From the NCBI RefSeq assembly GCF_023078275.1, contig NC_062990.1:1753501-1817500 (forward strand): a stretch of DNA of 64,000 nt. Reading direction: 5' to 3'. Shown in pieces: positions 54,345 to 64,000 of the stretch. The position numbers were made by a program, and so were the translations under genes. This stretch comes from Leguminivora glycinivorella (Eukaryota > Arthropoda > Insecta > Lepidoptera > Tortricidae). Numbering within the stretch: the stretch's first letter is position 1; each line of letters starts with the position of its first letter. Below the pieces are notes generated by a model. That model made no database searches and had not been told where the DNA came from. It saw only the letters and a program-made list of their open reading frames with translations.

Positions 54345-54962
54345 GTAGGCAGAGTACATGAAACTGGTAGGTAGAACACATGAAACTCTAGGCAGACCAC
54401 ATGAAACTCTAGGCAGAACACATGAAACTGTAGGCAGAACACATGTGTTCTGCCTAGAGTTTCATGCAGTTTCATGTGTTCTGCCTAGAGTTTCATGAAA
54501 CTCTAGGCAGAACACATGAAACTGTAGGCAAAACACATAAAACTATAGGCAGACCACATGAAACTGTAGGCAAAACACATAAAACTATAGGCAGACCACA
54601 TGAAACTGTAGGCAGAACACATGAAACTGGAGGCAGGACACATGACTCTCTAGGCAGACCACATGAAATTGTAGGCAGAACACAAGAGACTGTAGGCAGA
54701 CACATAAACCTTAGGCAGAACACAAGAAACTGTAGGCAGAACACATGAAACTGTAGGCAGAAGACATGAAACTGTAGGCAGGACACATGGAACTGTAGGC
54801 AAAACACATGAAACTGTAGGCAGACCACATGAAACTCTAGGCAGAACACATGAAACTGTAGACAGAACACATGAAACTCTAGGCAGAAGACATGAAACTC
54901 TAGGCAGGACACATAAAACTGTAGGCAGAACACTTGAAACCGTAGGTAGAACATTTGAAACT
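54345..54962 (+). repeat. 21-bp minisatellite inside repeat Q
   Basis: About 29 units of consensus AGGCAGAACACATGAAACTGT, with T/C and A variants. The unit equals the GTAGGCAGAGCACATGAAACT segment of family Q. Q sequence flanks it: GGCGTAGGCAGAGTACATGA on the left and TCTGAAGTTTCAGTGCCACC on the right to about 55125. Units at about 54444-54496 are inverted. The 21-bp period keeps long frames open on both strands. Confidence 0.9.
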
Positions 54963-55125
54963 TCTGAAGTTTCAGTGCCACCCGTAGCAATTATGGGGAA
55001 AGGAAAATAAATTGTGATATTGCAGTGACAAGTTGCTAGCCCATCGCCCACGTAATTGAACCCATATCCCACAGTCGACTTCTACGACACCCACGGGAGG
55101 AAAGTGGTGGTGAAATTCTCAATCT
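54963..55125 (+). repeat. Dispersed repeat Q, 3' part flanking the minisatellite
   Basis: TTCAGTGCCACCCGTAGC, ATTGCAGTGACAAGTTGC, CTTCTACGACACCCACGGGA, GGTGGTGAAATTCTC. Confidence 0.75.
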
Positions 55126-55164
55126 GTCTCCACTCCAGGGTAGTCAAATATTTATACCTAAACA

Positions 55165-55345
55165 TTTTTTTTGCGATAGGAATCAAACGAGCAGACAGAT
55201 GCCTTATGGTGAGCGCCATACCACCGCCCATCAGAAGGATTGGAGATGCGTTGCCGATGCCGCCCTCCAAAAGGGTTGGAGATGCGTTGCCGGCCTTTAA
55301 GATGGGTGTACGCTCTTTCTGTGAAGGTTTGAAGACTTTTGTTAT
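55165..55345 (+). repeat. Dispersed repeat T, with internal duplication
   Basis: AAGGATTGGAGATGCGTTGC and AAGGGTTGGAGATGCGTTGC are tandem near-copies about 31 bp apart (55236 and 55267). Confidence 0.65.
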
Positions 55346-55567
55346 ACCGGTAAATTAATGAGAACACCACAATTTTATGAAAATGTCTCATCCGATTGGT
55401 CTAGAATTCTAAATTGCCTATCGGTGTCATCAAAGCTGTCAACTGTGATGGCTCCATCACTATCTAGGCGTCAGGCCAAGGCTGAATGCCTGAATAATAA
55501 CTAGAACTTAGAACCTAGATATTTATGTATGTACCAGCCAAGGTATTAAATATAGGTAATTGCGGAA

Positions 55568-55801
55568 TAACCACAAAATTAAAATTTTGAAAAAACCCCG
55601 ACATAGTAGATCGATTTTCATGAAACATGGCTAAGAACACTTCTGACTAAGTCAGCTTTCAAACAAAAAAAATCTAAATCGAAATCGGTTCATCCGTTCG
55701 GGAGCTACGATGCCACAGACAGACACACACACACATACAAACAGACAACAGACAGACACGTCAAACTTATAACACCCCGTTGTTTTTGCGCCGGGGGTTA
55801 A
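55568..55801 (-). repeat. Dispersed repeat F
   Basis: Reverse-complement copy from AACCACAAAATTAAAATTTT to GCGCCGGGGGTTAA. Confidence 0.8.
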
Positions 55802-55989
55802 AATCCCCAAACGTGCCTAGACGTCGCGAGGCAATTTTCTCGCTCGACCGAGTAACATGAAGGCACTGCCTCGGCGGAGGCATGTCTCATCTGCCAAGAA
55901 AATTGCCTTGCGACGGGCCTCGCACTGTGTGGACCCAGCTACTAATCCAGAAAATAATTTTCGACACATCAGGCAATTATAGTGGAATT

Positions 55990-56310
55990 ACTGGACGGGC
56001 ATTTTCGCGAGAACAATCACCAAAAATATTTTTTCTAAGGGTAAATTTTATGTTTTTCCTACTCAGAATCACGAGCCCTTTCGTTCCAGGACAAAAAACA
56101 AGAGACCAAAAAATGGTCCCTATTTTGTTTATTATTTTGCATACTTTCCACTTTGTAACCGCTGTACAAAGTGTTTGAAAAATGGTAAAGAAGTGGACAT
56201 TTTTTTTACCTAGCAGGGTCGAAAGGGCTCGTGATTTTGAGTGGGAAAAACATTAAATCTACCTATTTTGAAAAAAAAAAGTTTTGAATCTTTTTTCGCA
56301 AAAATGCCCG
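55990..56310. mobile_element. Fold-back element related to unit M
   Basis: Inverted arms GGACGGGCATTTTCGCGA/CGCAAAAATGCCCGGAC and CTCAGAATCACGAGCCCTTT/AAAGGGCTCGTGATTTTGAG. The inner order (agreeing AATGGTAA and GGTCG blocks) parallels unit M, suggesting M derives from such an element. Confidence 0.6.
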
Positions 56311-56970
56311 GACGTGGCAAAATGGCACTTTACCTCCTAATTCATCAATGATTCTCCATTTAAAATACTACCTAACATGTTTCTTAGACTCTAAACTAGA
56401 GGTATCATTTAGCTTTGAATTAAATTAAACGAATAGTGCATAACTTGCAATCTACATGCCTATTTTATGTTCGAATTATGTTAATCAACCACCGATTTGA
56501 AGTAATAAAATCGAAGATTTGTCAAATAATTAGTGATCGAGAGAGTATCTTAATCACCATAGATCAAGCAAACGTATCTACTTAGCGTGTCAAATGAACT
56601 CAGTGAAATCCACTGAGTTGTCCGTCTTTAATCGCAGCTTGCAGCTTTCGGGCGTCAATTTTTGTAAGTTGAAGTCAATCAAAACATAAAAAATGCCTCG
56701 TTACGTGATATTCAATTGCAACAACACAAAAATTATGAACAATCAAGAGCCTGAGACATATTTAAAATTACAGGCAAGAAACAACTTCAGTACAAAATTT
56801 GACACGCTCGGCCCCTATACAAATAGATGAACTTGTTTCTTCTATCTAAATATAGTTCTGTGATCTTAATGTTCCTATTGAAAATACTAGGTATTAATTG
56901 ATAATTAAACATCTGGGAAACTTATAGGTAGGTACTTAGGTACAAGTAGGTACCGGTCTACAAATTCAGT
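56311..56970. other. No convincing gene
   Basis: Mostly unique AT-rich sequence. A short frame from ATG 56694 (MPRYVIFNCNN) faintly recalls a THAP start but lacks the first cysteine. Confidence 0.35.
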
Positions 56971-57210
56971 TTTTAACTCTCGACGCAAAAACGACGGGGT
57001 GTTATAAGTTTTACGTGTCTGTCTGTTTGTTTGGCTCTGTCTGTCTGTGTGTGTGTCTGTCTGTGGCATCGTAGCTCCCGAACGGATGAACCGATTTCGA
57101 TTTAGTTTTTGTTTGAAAGCTGAGTTAGGAGTGTTCTTAGCCATGTTTCATAAAAAACGGTCCTCTATGTCGCGGTCGGGGGTTTTTTCAAAATTTTAAT
57201 TTAGTGGTTC
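56971..57210 (+). repeat. Dispersed repeat F
   Basis: Full copy with TTAACTCTCGACGC variant start. Confidence 0.8.
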
Positions 57211-57293
57211 AGGTTATAATTTCAATATTTACTTGTTACTCAGTAATTTTATTCTCTTGTTGCAGGTATTTAGCTTCAGATAATTGATGTAGT

Positions 57294-57675
57294 TAATCCA
57301 TACTAATATTATAAATGGCAGTGTGTATGTCTGTTTGTTTGTCCGTCTTTCACTGAAAAAAGGAGCGACGAATTCAGTTCAATTAAAAAAAAATATTTCA
57401 GGCAAATTACCCATAGATATATACATTACAATAAACATAAAAGCACGTAATTTAAATATTAAAAAATCCTCAATAAACATTAAAATAATATTAAAAGTAA
57501 AGATAAAATTCAGACGTTAAATAACATAATAAAAGTCAAAAAACATAAAAAAATTAAAATTATTAAATTTTGCGTTGTCGTGATTTTTTAAGTGGAGACA
57601 GTCGAAGGGATGGAGAGTAACATAGGCTACTTTTTGTCTCTTTCTAACGCGAGCGAAACCGCTGGCAAAAACTAG
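57294..57675 (-). repeat. Dispersed repeat E split by an AT-rich insertion
   Basis: The two parts (57294-57375 and 57575-57675) flank about 200 bp of AT-rich sequence (57376-57574). The break is in the GACGAATTGACGTGATTTTT stretch, a different place from the split copy at 36703. Confidence 0.72.
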
Positions 57676-57876
57676 TATTTTATAGAAATAAAATAAAGTT
57701 CTAAATTCAAAAACAGAAAAACGACCTCGCTGAAAAGATGTTCCACAACTGTCAATGTCAATGAAAGCATTCTAAAGGAACTAGTCCGAACAAAAGACGA
57801 TCAAGGATCCGAATAGAAAATAAAGTAAGTGGACGACATCTGTGGTAAGTACCTACCTAACCAAACACATATGTAA

Positions 57877-58118
57877 CTCCGTGTAGACGGATAAAGTCTA
57901 AAAAAAACGTACCACAAAACCATACTGAAAAAAGTACTGGTGGCCAAGATGGCGTTACACCTTTGGGGAACGCTCGGCTAAATGGTGCTTATAAAAATAT
58001 TTGACATTTTAACACATATCAAGCTAAGAATATGGGCCAGATTGTCAAAACTGAGGTTTAGTGTCGTGAGATGGCAGTCTATGCACTGTGATTACACATT
58101 TTACTTTGACAAACCTCT
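57877..58118 (+). repeat. Dispersed repeat N, copy 2
   Basis: Same blocks, with AAAAAACGTACCACAAAAC and an internal loss around GTTCAAAAGTTTTAAGCC. Confidence 0.75.
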
Positions 58119-58129
58119 TTGTACGGTCA

Positions 58130-58252
58130 CGGACTTTAATTATTGATCCACTTCTAGCTCATTTTATACTGGACATCTCATAGTTAAGCATAGTTAAGCT
58201 ATGACGTTCCAGTATAAAATGAGCTAGAAGTGGATCAACAATTAAAGTCCGT
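58130..58252. mobile_element. Fold-back MITE abutting repeat N
   Basis: CGGACTTTAATTATTGATCC, ACTTCTAGCTCATTTTATAC and complements around a TAGTTAAGCATAGTTAAGC centre. Confidence 0.82.
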
Positions 58253-58757
58253 ATTTATTTATAGCATTAAAGTGTATTAGTACCCATACATTCGTACAGG
58301 CAACTCCTGGCGCTAGTAGCTTATAGTATTGCGATCTAGTACAAGCAACTCCTCCTAGATGGCGACTTGTTACGTATGGTGGTCTTGAATCTCGATCGAC
58401 GTATCGTATAACAGGGGTGCGGGGAAGGGAAGTAGCGCGATCGAGCGAGGGCATTCAAACGGGGGACCGTCTTAACTCACTTATGTTCAAGTTCAAGGTG
58501 ATCGTGTAAACGAGGTTATAGACTAAACGTAGCATTGACCTATTTGAGAGTTGTCTAAGTTAATTTAGCACTGACTTTAATGGGGTCGGTAACTTACAAA
58601 GGTTTGTATAGATGGCGCCATCATAGTTTTCTCCTAACTTTAATTTTGTTCTTTTAAGTTTCGCTTATTAGTTAAAGTGCAGGCAAAGGCCAAAAAAATA
58701 ACAGACGGAAATTTTCTCGTATAGAGAGATAAGTATAAAGAGGTTGTGATTCTGAGT

Positions 58758-58840
58758 CATCATCATCCTTACGTTATCCCGGCTCATGGGAGCCCGGGGT
58801 CCGCTTTGACGACTAATCCCAAGACTTGGCGTAGGAACTA
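58758..58840 (-). mobile_element. SINE family A, short 5'-truncated copy with target-site duplication
   Basis: Only the terminal 80 bp is present (CATCATCATCC tail to AACTAGT). GTGATTCTGAGT flanks it at 58746-58757 and 58841-58852, so this is a genuine truncated insertion and not a decayed full copy. Confidence 0.85.
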
Positions 58841-58978
58841 GTGATTCTGAGTGACCATGAATGATAATAGAAAAAAATCTAATATTAATTCATTTTCATA
58901 CGGTTACACATTTTAATTGTAATAAATACTTAGTGCAACGTAAATTAAAGCAATGTGGTATAAAGTAAGATATGAAAT

Positions 58979-59045
58979 TTCAGGAAGTCGGAATTCGAAC
59001 TGACGACACGCTCTTGCGACTCAACCACAGAGCCACGATCTGTTT
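58979..59045 (-). mobile_element. tRNA-like remnant
   Basis: The - strand reads CGTGGCTCTGTGGTTGAGTC...CAGTTCGAATTCCGAC, a box A and box B pair without a plausible anticodon stem. Confidence 0.5.
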
Positions 59046-59487
59046 TGTATTTTGACAGCTGGTGACAAAATCTGTATTCTAGATCTTTAGGAGCCACGGA
59101 GTTTAGGTAATATTTAATTTCAATGAATATGTTTAATAGATAATTTAGAGAATTTATTTGCATACCATCATGCATATGTATTACATACATGGACCCTGAT
59201 AAGGGTGTAGCAAAGTACAATTGCGGGTGTAGCAAATTAACCGCCTAATACCTATCACCTTATTCACTTATAAATATTACTAAATAACTAAACTAAAACT
59301 ATATCACGACTACTACTCAAAACTCCAATTTGTACGATTAACAACCAAAATGACATATAAACAATACATTAACGGCCGCATAAGACCTTTTGACACACAC
59401 CTATCTTGCGTCTACGCATAGGAGGGCCTACCGCCTGCACCGCAGCTTGAAAAGTTCGGTCATCGTTCTCTATTTTATTTGCAATTA

Positions 59488-59816
59488 TGGTTATTTGTAG
59501 TGACATCTAGTGACAATCACGCGTCAATCACGCGTCAAATAGCGTAAATTATCAGTAGTGCTACTTGTCAATAGATGTCGCGACGGACGAAGAGGTCTAA
59601 TGCTCACCAATTTCTAGCTAATATTACAATAGTATTCATCAGTATTCTGTTTTCAATTCCTTCTGCTTGTAATATAAGTTGTAAAAAGTTCGAATATTAT
59701 TTTTTTGGCAGGCGAGACTCTGTTGACACCTAAATATCGAGTAGTGGTACTGATAATTTACGCTATTTGACGCGTGATTGATGCGTGATTGTCGCTAGAT
59801 GTCACTACAAATAACC
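59488..59816. mobile_element. Element with 70-bp inverted termini
   Basis: GGTTATTTGTAGTGACATCT, CAATCACGCGTCAATCACGC, AAATAGCGTAAATTATCAGT and complements at 59748-59816. The tandem CACGCGTCAAT pair within each arm is notable. Confidence 0.82.
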
Positions 59817-60043
59817 GGCATTTACTAATGTATGGAGTAACAACTCTTCCCTTATTTTTTTCTCTATGGTTTGCAATGAGTCCTAAATGGTCAATCAAAT
59901 TTTGGCACTAAAAAGGCGGCTGAAAAATGAAGTGCTAAAGCCATTCCTAAACTAGGTTGAGAGAGAGGGACAGAGATGTATCTGCTAAAGCTTTGTCCCT
60001 TCCGACCTAAACTGAACGTCATTAGTATTTCACGGTAACCCCC

Positions 60044-60195
60044 GGTGCCGTAGCTGAATGGCATTTCTGCGACGCGAAACGAAAACAAAACGCCGCGAAC
60101 GGTAGTCTGGCTCTGTCGCGCCAATATGCAAGAGCGATAGAGATAGATATCTACGAGCGTTTCGTTTCGTGAGCGTTTGTGTCATTCATACCCTG
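60044..60195 (-). mobile_element. MITE I
   Basis: Reverse-complement copy; the left end reads CGGTGCCGTAGCTGAATGG and the right terminus is lost (TGTGTCATTCATACCCTGG). Confidence 0.78.
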
Positions 60196-60371
60196 GTAGC
60201 TAATTTAAAAACTTCAGTGTTCGCGGTAGGCCCCGTCTTGCGTATGCGCACCGCACCGGGTCATTTCGTGAGGGTCATATGCTACTGAAACTGCCAAGTT
60301 GTTCGAATTTTAATTATAGGTAACAGACTTATATTGACCGGGATAGACCGTGATTACTTTTTGATTTTTGT

Positions 60372-60600
60372 CAGGGGCGGCTCACTCTCGCGATCCTTTC
60401 ACCGCGCTACAAGTACATGCCGGCGGCCGCGAGTTCGCGGCCCATTCAGTGGAGACGACCTTCGCGCGGCGCAATAGAATTCAATGTCGGCTGCACGCGT
60501 GCGGTCCGTTTGTTACTGTAGGTAAGAATTTAGAATGGCGGCGTTTTGTGAACATCAAAGGAGTGAGCCTTCTGTACTTGTACTATTATATATTCTGTGT
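60372..60600 (+). repeat. Dispersed repeat P with open frame
   Basis: The frame reads LQVHAGGREFAAHSVETTFA, RRNRIQCRLHACG and EWRRFVNIKGVSLLY. Orientation is opposite to the two copies in ImpL2. Confidence 0.78.
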
Positions 60601-61077
60601 TTTTGTCGAGCTCCCGATACTTCAACGCAGTTGCATGCATCATGATCACGGACATGTCCCGGTCGAAGTCTCATCATGTCTCATGAAAATAATTGTCTAG
60701 TGAATCATTAAAAACTCTAGATTATGATGTAACAGATACGCGAGTAACTCCAGAACATCACGCTGAGATGAGGCCATTTCGTGGCACTTCATTCCTTTCT
60801 GTCTTGTTGTTATTATGTGTATTTTGTCTTGCCTGTGTTCACGAATAAACGTTTATTCTATTTTATTCAATCAAACTAAATCGAATTCGTCAATTAATTA
60901 AATATCTATGATTCAAAATCATCAATTAATCGTCAATTCTTCAAGCCACCTAAGTTCACCTAAGTTCAAGCAGATTCAAGTTAAAATTTGTATGATGCAC
61001 TATTATGAATAAAATGCATTGCTATTCGTTTTTGAAGTATCAAAAGACCTTTTACCAGTTGGTATGGTGAAAAATAT

Positions 61078-61318
61078 ATAAGTAATTGTGCCATGATAGC
61101 GGTGACCTAATAGATGGCGTTACACCTTTGGGGGACTCTCGGCTAGATGGCGCTAATATTAATATTTGACATTTTAATACATATCAAGCTAAGAATATGG
61201 GCCAAATTGTCAAAACTGAGGTTCAAAAGTTTTAAGCCTGTGCCGAGAGATGGCAGTCTAAGCACTGTGATTACACATTTTACTTTGACAGTAACTCTCT
61301 ATAAAACTCGATCCTCTT
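61078..61318 (+). repeat. Dispersed repeat N, copy 3
   Basis: Starts later in the unit (GATGGCGTTACACCTTTGGG) and retains the GTTCAAAAGTTTTAAGCCTG block. Confidence 0.75.
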
Positions 61319-61432
61319 TGCTTTATATTAGTAAACTGAGATTTACGAATTCGTTTTCAATTCGTTGGCGGTCCCTACCAAATATTTGACTATAAACTAC
61401 TATAAAGCGATAAAACCATAAAATGTAGGTAA

Positions 61433-61905
61433 ATTATAATAGCACTCGTAAAACTGTATCAATATTGATTGAAGGACTGACTTGCACCTGTACACGTCAC
61501 GATCGGAACTGGGGCGAGTGAACTTGCATGATAAAATGCTCCACCGTTAAAAATGCTTTTTTTTTTGCAATAATATAAAAAAATCTGGCAATATTTCAGA
61601 CAGACTATGAAAAATTGTATAATACTCGTACCTTTATATTTTTATGGAAAAATGCAGTTTTATTAAAAAAAAATAAGTTTAGGCAGTATTTCCGATTTTT
61701 TTGAAAATATTGCCAACCAAATAAATAGTCAACGTCCTTAGAACGGATGTTAGTGGATATAAAATCGACTTTACGTCCTATAATAAAATAGTGTAACTTT
61801 TATAATAGCACTCGTAAAACTGTATCAATATTGATTGAAGAACTGACTTGCACCTGTACACGTCACGATCGGAACTGGAGCGAGTGAATTTGTATGATAC
61901 CAATA
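61433..61905 (+). repeat. Direct repeat pair
   Basis: ATAATAGCACTCGTAAAACT, ATTGATTGAAG, CACGTCACGATCGGAACTGG occur at 61436-61545 and 61800-61905 in the same orientation. Between and after them GGCAATATTTC-type blocks are also repeated (about 61590, 61930), so a unit of about 365 bp may be duplicated. Confidence 0.7.
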
Positions 61906-62764
61906 AATATTATGCTTTAATTTCAAATAGCCGGGTAATATTTCAGACAAATTATAGGGTTAATCATTTTTCGATCAAAATATAAAACTATGTTTTTATT
62001 TTTGTACGTAAATTAATTTTAATAATATTCAAAAAATTTGTTTGAGCAATATTTCCGTTGGCAATATTTTCAATAATACCTTTTTACAAATGTTGCCAAT
62101 CACATACACAGTCCTTAAAAATAGATTAGAACCCTAGAATATAATAACGGTAGGGTAATAAAAATTAGCTAAGGCAATCGAACTTATTGTAGAAAAATGA
62201 AGATAAGGATAGGTATGTATTCATTAAAAATTACATTTAGTCAGGATCTGGCATCTAAGCGACATGGCAAATACAACTGAAATGTTTATTATTGTATAGA
62301 AAATTACTGTATACAACATATAAAAAATAATAAGGCCCTGTTAATTACCTAATATTTTTAAGAACATTTTTTGTGAAGACGTCCCACTTTGTCGATTGCT
62401 ATAAAGCCGCTTTGTCAGTTCATTCATATAAAGATACAAGTAAATCTCACCTTAATGGTAACCGCCAAAGTGGGACGTTACTAAACACACTCAGATTTGC
62501 TTGTAAGATTTGTAATTTTTTGAATTTGTCAAAGTAGAGTATGCACCCATTCAATGGAAGCAGATGCGCCAATCTCCTTACACTATTCCGTACCTCACCA
62601 AGCAACTATAACCTTATAGCTCAACAAAACCAGTGTAAAAGCCTTCTCAAATCGCTTACACAAGTCTTACTTCTGAGTTCAACTTATACTGGTCCGTCAG
62701 GATTTTAGTCTACTTGCTTATGTGTAACTTTTCGGAATACTTAGTGGTAATAGTGCACAAATCG
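61906..62764. other. No gene seen; upstream of the putative right-edge gene
   Basis: Mostly unique sequence with a small inverted-end element at 62379. It could contain regulatory sequence for the TATA box at 62765. Confidence 0.35.
62379..62478. other. Short element with inverted ends
   Basis: GACGTCCCACTTTG and CCAAAGTGGGACGT flank a non-palindromic 70 bp. Confidence 0.6.
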
Positions 62765-62771
62765 TATATAA
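62765..62771 (+). promoter_or_regulatory. TATA box of a putative gene running off the right edge
   Basis: TATATAA followed 25-35 bp later by an initiator-like pyrimidine-rich region (ATTCGTTCATC). The sequence downstream to 63424 is largely repeat-free, which favours a real gene start. Two weak donors (62858, 62890) could close a leader exon. Confidence 0.4.
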
Positions 62772-63389
62772 GCTGAGGACCCTGTGATGGGCACCATTCG
62801 TTCATCCGCTTAAGTTTGGTTAGTCTTATTTAGATTGGATATTTGAATTAGATTAAGGTTTGATCGATTTAGGATTACATTTAAAATAGGTACAATTTAA
62901 TTATTGAAAGGATATAAAGTTATTACTTATATAAATAGTTCCATAGTAGGAAGTATCCCTTTTTTTTTCAATTTATTATGTTAAATGAAGAAGATAACGC
63001 TATTTCAGTTAATAATTTAGTTGAATTAAAGGCCTAGATTGTAAACTAATCATTATAATTTCAAAATACTTTATATAAACCTAAATCTCCCCCTTTAATA
63101 TACATATAAGAATAATATCTAATCAACTAATTATTAAAAAAAAAATAAGGGTATCTTATAAACATAACATTTATATAAGTAAAGCTAGCAAATAGTTAGT
63201 TTACTATTACATCATGATAATCGTATTGGCAGCTATCAGTTCTTGAATTATTTCTGTTGTCAACGAAATTAGAAAATCAGATTAATATATTAATTCTGTC
63301 AGTGTCCGTATTTGATATATAACTTTAACTGTTTTACCTCATTCGTAATTATAAGTATATACAACTATAAAACTGTGTTTCATTGGCAG

Positions 63390-63424
63390 ATTGGAGGAAA
63401 TACAGCAAAATACCAAATATGAGG
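63390..63424 (+). CDS. Putative two-codon first coding exon (Met-Arg) of an unidentified gene
   Basis: The acceptor is GTTTCATTGGCAG and the exon ends ATGAGG|GTGAGT, a strong donor. Coding part is 63419-63424, leaving phase 0. First coding exons of a few codons are common in insect genes for secreted and cuticular proteins, but no downstream exon is inside the window, so the product cannot be named. A tRNA-like remnant and a family G repeat follow in what would be intron. Confidence 0.42.
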
Positions 63425-63689
63425 GTGAGTTAAATTGATATTTATATAAAATCTACTATTTGAAAATGTGTTCGTTGTTGCCAACATAAAGTTTACGTTC
63501 ACGGCTACTTATGGTGGTTATGGTGAAGCAAGCAAGCGTGTTTATATAATAAATATTGCATGATGTTATCATTTATCAAATAATTACCATCAAATAAACA
63601 TTATTTTATACTTATCATTAAAATTCATTCATTATTTGAATTTTTTAATTAAGCTTAGAAATATAAGAAATGCGGGAAAACTAACTGGA

Positions 63690-63750
63690 GAGATTCTGCT
63701 CTCGATTCTAAAGCCAGCCGCTATACCACTGAGCTACCGAGACTTACCAG
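63690..63750 (-). mobile_element. tRNA-like remnant
   Basis: The - strand reads GTCTCGGTAGCTCAGTGGTA followed by GGCTGGCTTTAGAATCGAGA. The D arm is good, the T arm is not recognisable. Confidence 0.45.
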
Positions 63751-63811
63751 TTGACAGCCAAATAGGTATTAGATACCATAATTCAAGCGCATCTTTAAAG
63801 TGCGCAATTTT

Positions 63812-64000
63812 TAGGGTTCCGTAGCCAAAATGGCAAAAACGGAACCCTTATAGTTTCGTCATGTCCGTCTGTCCGTCTGTCCGTCTGTCCGTCTGTCCGT
63901 CTGTCACAGCCGATTTACTCGGAAACTATAAGTACTACAGTGATGAAATTTGATGGGAATATGTGTTGTATGAACCGCTACAAAATTATGACACTAAATA
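63812..64000 (+). repeat. Dispersed repeat G-like, cut by the window edge
   Basis: AGGGTTCCGTAGCCAAAATG, AACGGAACCCTTATAGTTTC and a (TCTGTCCG)n tract. It shares the opening with the copy at 39541 but diverges after the tract. Confidence 0.65.

Noticed and set aside
54345..54962. CRISPR-like array
   Set aside because: Units are contiguous with no spacers, some are inverted, and the genome is eukaryotic.
54464..55072. Long open frames on both strands rich in repeated HETVGRT- or CVLPTVS-type heptads
   Set aside because: They are products of a 21-bp (7-codon) minisatellite; any array with this period stays open on both strands.
56694..56780. Second THAP start (MPRYVIFNCNN)
   Set aside because: The first zinc ligand is missing and no FFRIP-like block follows in any frame.
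1..64000. A multi-gene defence, biosynthetic or phage-like system
   Set aside because: No cluster of related genes is present; apart from ImpL2, one edge exon and the THAP relic, recognisable coding sequence belongs to retroelements.

Overview
This is an AT-rich nuclear window from an insect, almost certainly a moth (ditrysian Lepidoptera). The evidence is a spliced insect gene (ImpL2), the kinds of tRNA-derived SINEs, palindromic MITEs and LINE tails that crowd lepidopteran genomes, and the absence of any bacterial gene organisation. I cannot name the species.

The one complete host gene I can reconstruct is ImpL2 (ecdysone-inducible gene L2, a secreted insulin-like-peptide-binding protein with two immunoglobulin domains). 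It lies on the + strand from a TATA box at 26948 to a 3' UTR that may reach about 39260. A non-coding leader exon ends at 27073. Six coding exons (30850-30955, 33925-34085, 35233-35395, 36301-36497, 37182-37308, 38020-38045) join in frame to 259 residues. All boundaries are AG/GT and the phases agree. A second gene may begin near the right edge, with a TATA box at 62765 and a two-codon first coding exon at 63390-63424. A THAP-domain first exon with a frameshift sits on the - strand at 3361-3478.

Nearly everything else is mobile DNA. 1-3.9 kb holds SINE and MITE copies and the THAP remnant. 4.0-7.2 kb is a LINE whose endonuclease/reverse-transcriptase ORF is uninterrupted for about 906 codons. 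7.2-26 kb is a mosaic of short repeats, fold-back elements, tRNA-derived units, a LINE tail and a possible Penelope-like fragment, with a 157-bp MITE triplication at 24.1-24.7 kb. 26.6-39.4 kb is ImpL2, with repeats confined largely to its introns. 42.4-44.6 kb is a LINE reduced to a broken gag-like ORF. 44.9-46.1 kb is a tandem duplication of a ~520-bp unit. 51.4-54 kb gathers three unrelated LINE tails plus a 456-bp fold-back element. 54.3-55.0 kb is a 21-bp minisatellite that grew inside a dispersed repeat. 55-64 kb is more repeats, ending with the putative second gene start.

I found no phage, CRISPR, operon or other multi-gene system. The most useful observations concern how repeats meet the ImpL2 gene (one ends 11 bp before a splice acceptor; a 356-bp fold-back lies 50 bp before the first coding exon), a SINE body carried by two different tRNA heads, a short repeat whose reading frame stays open in all three copies, and the THAP remnant. 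Repeat families are named here by letter (A-T) for cross-reference; I could not match them to a repeat library. Repeat edges are judged by eye and may be off by several bases.
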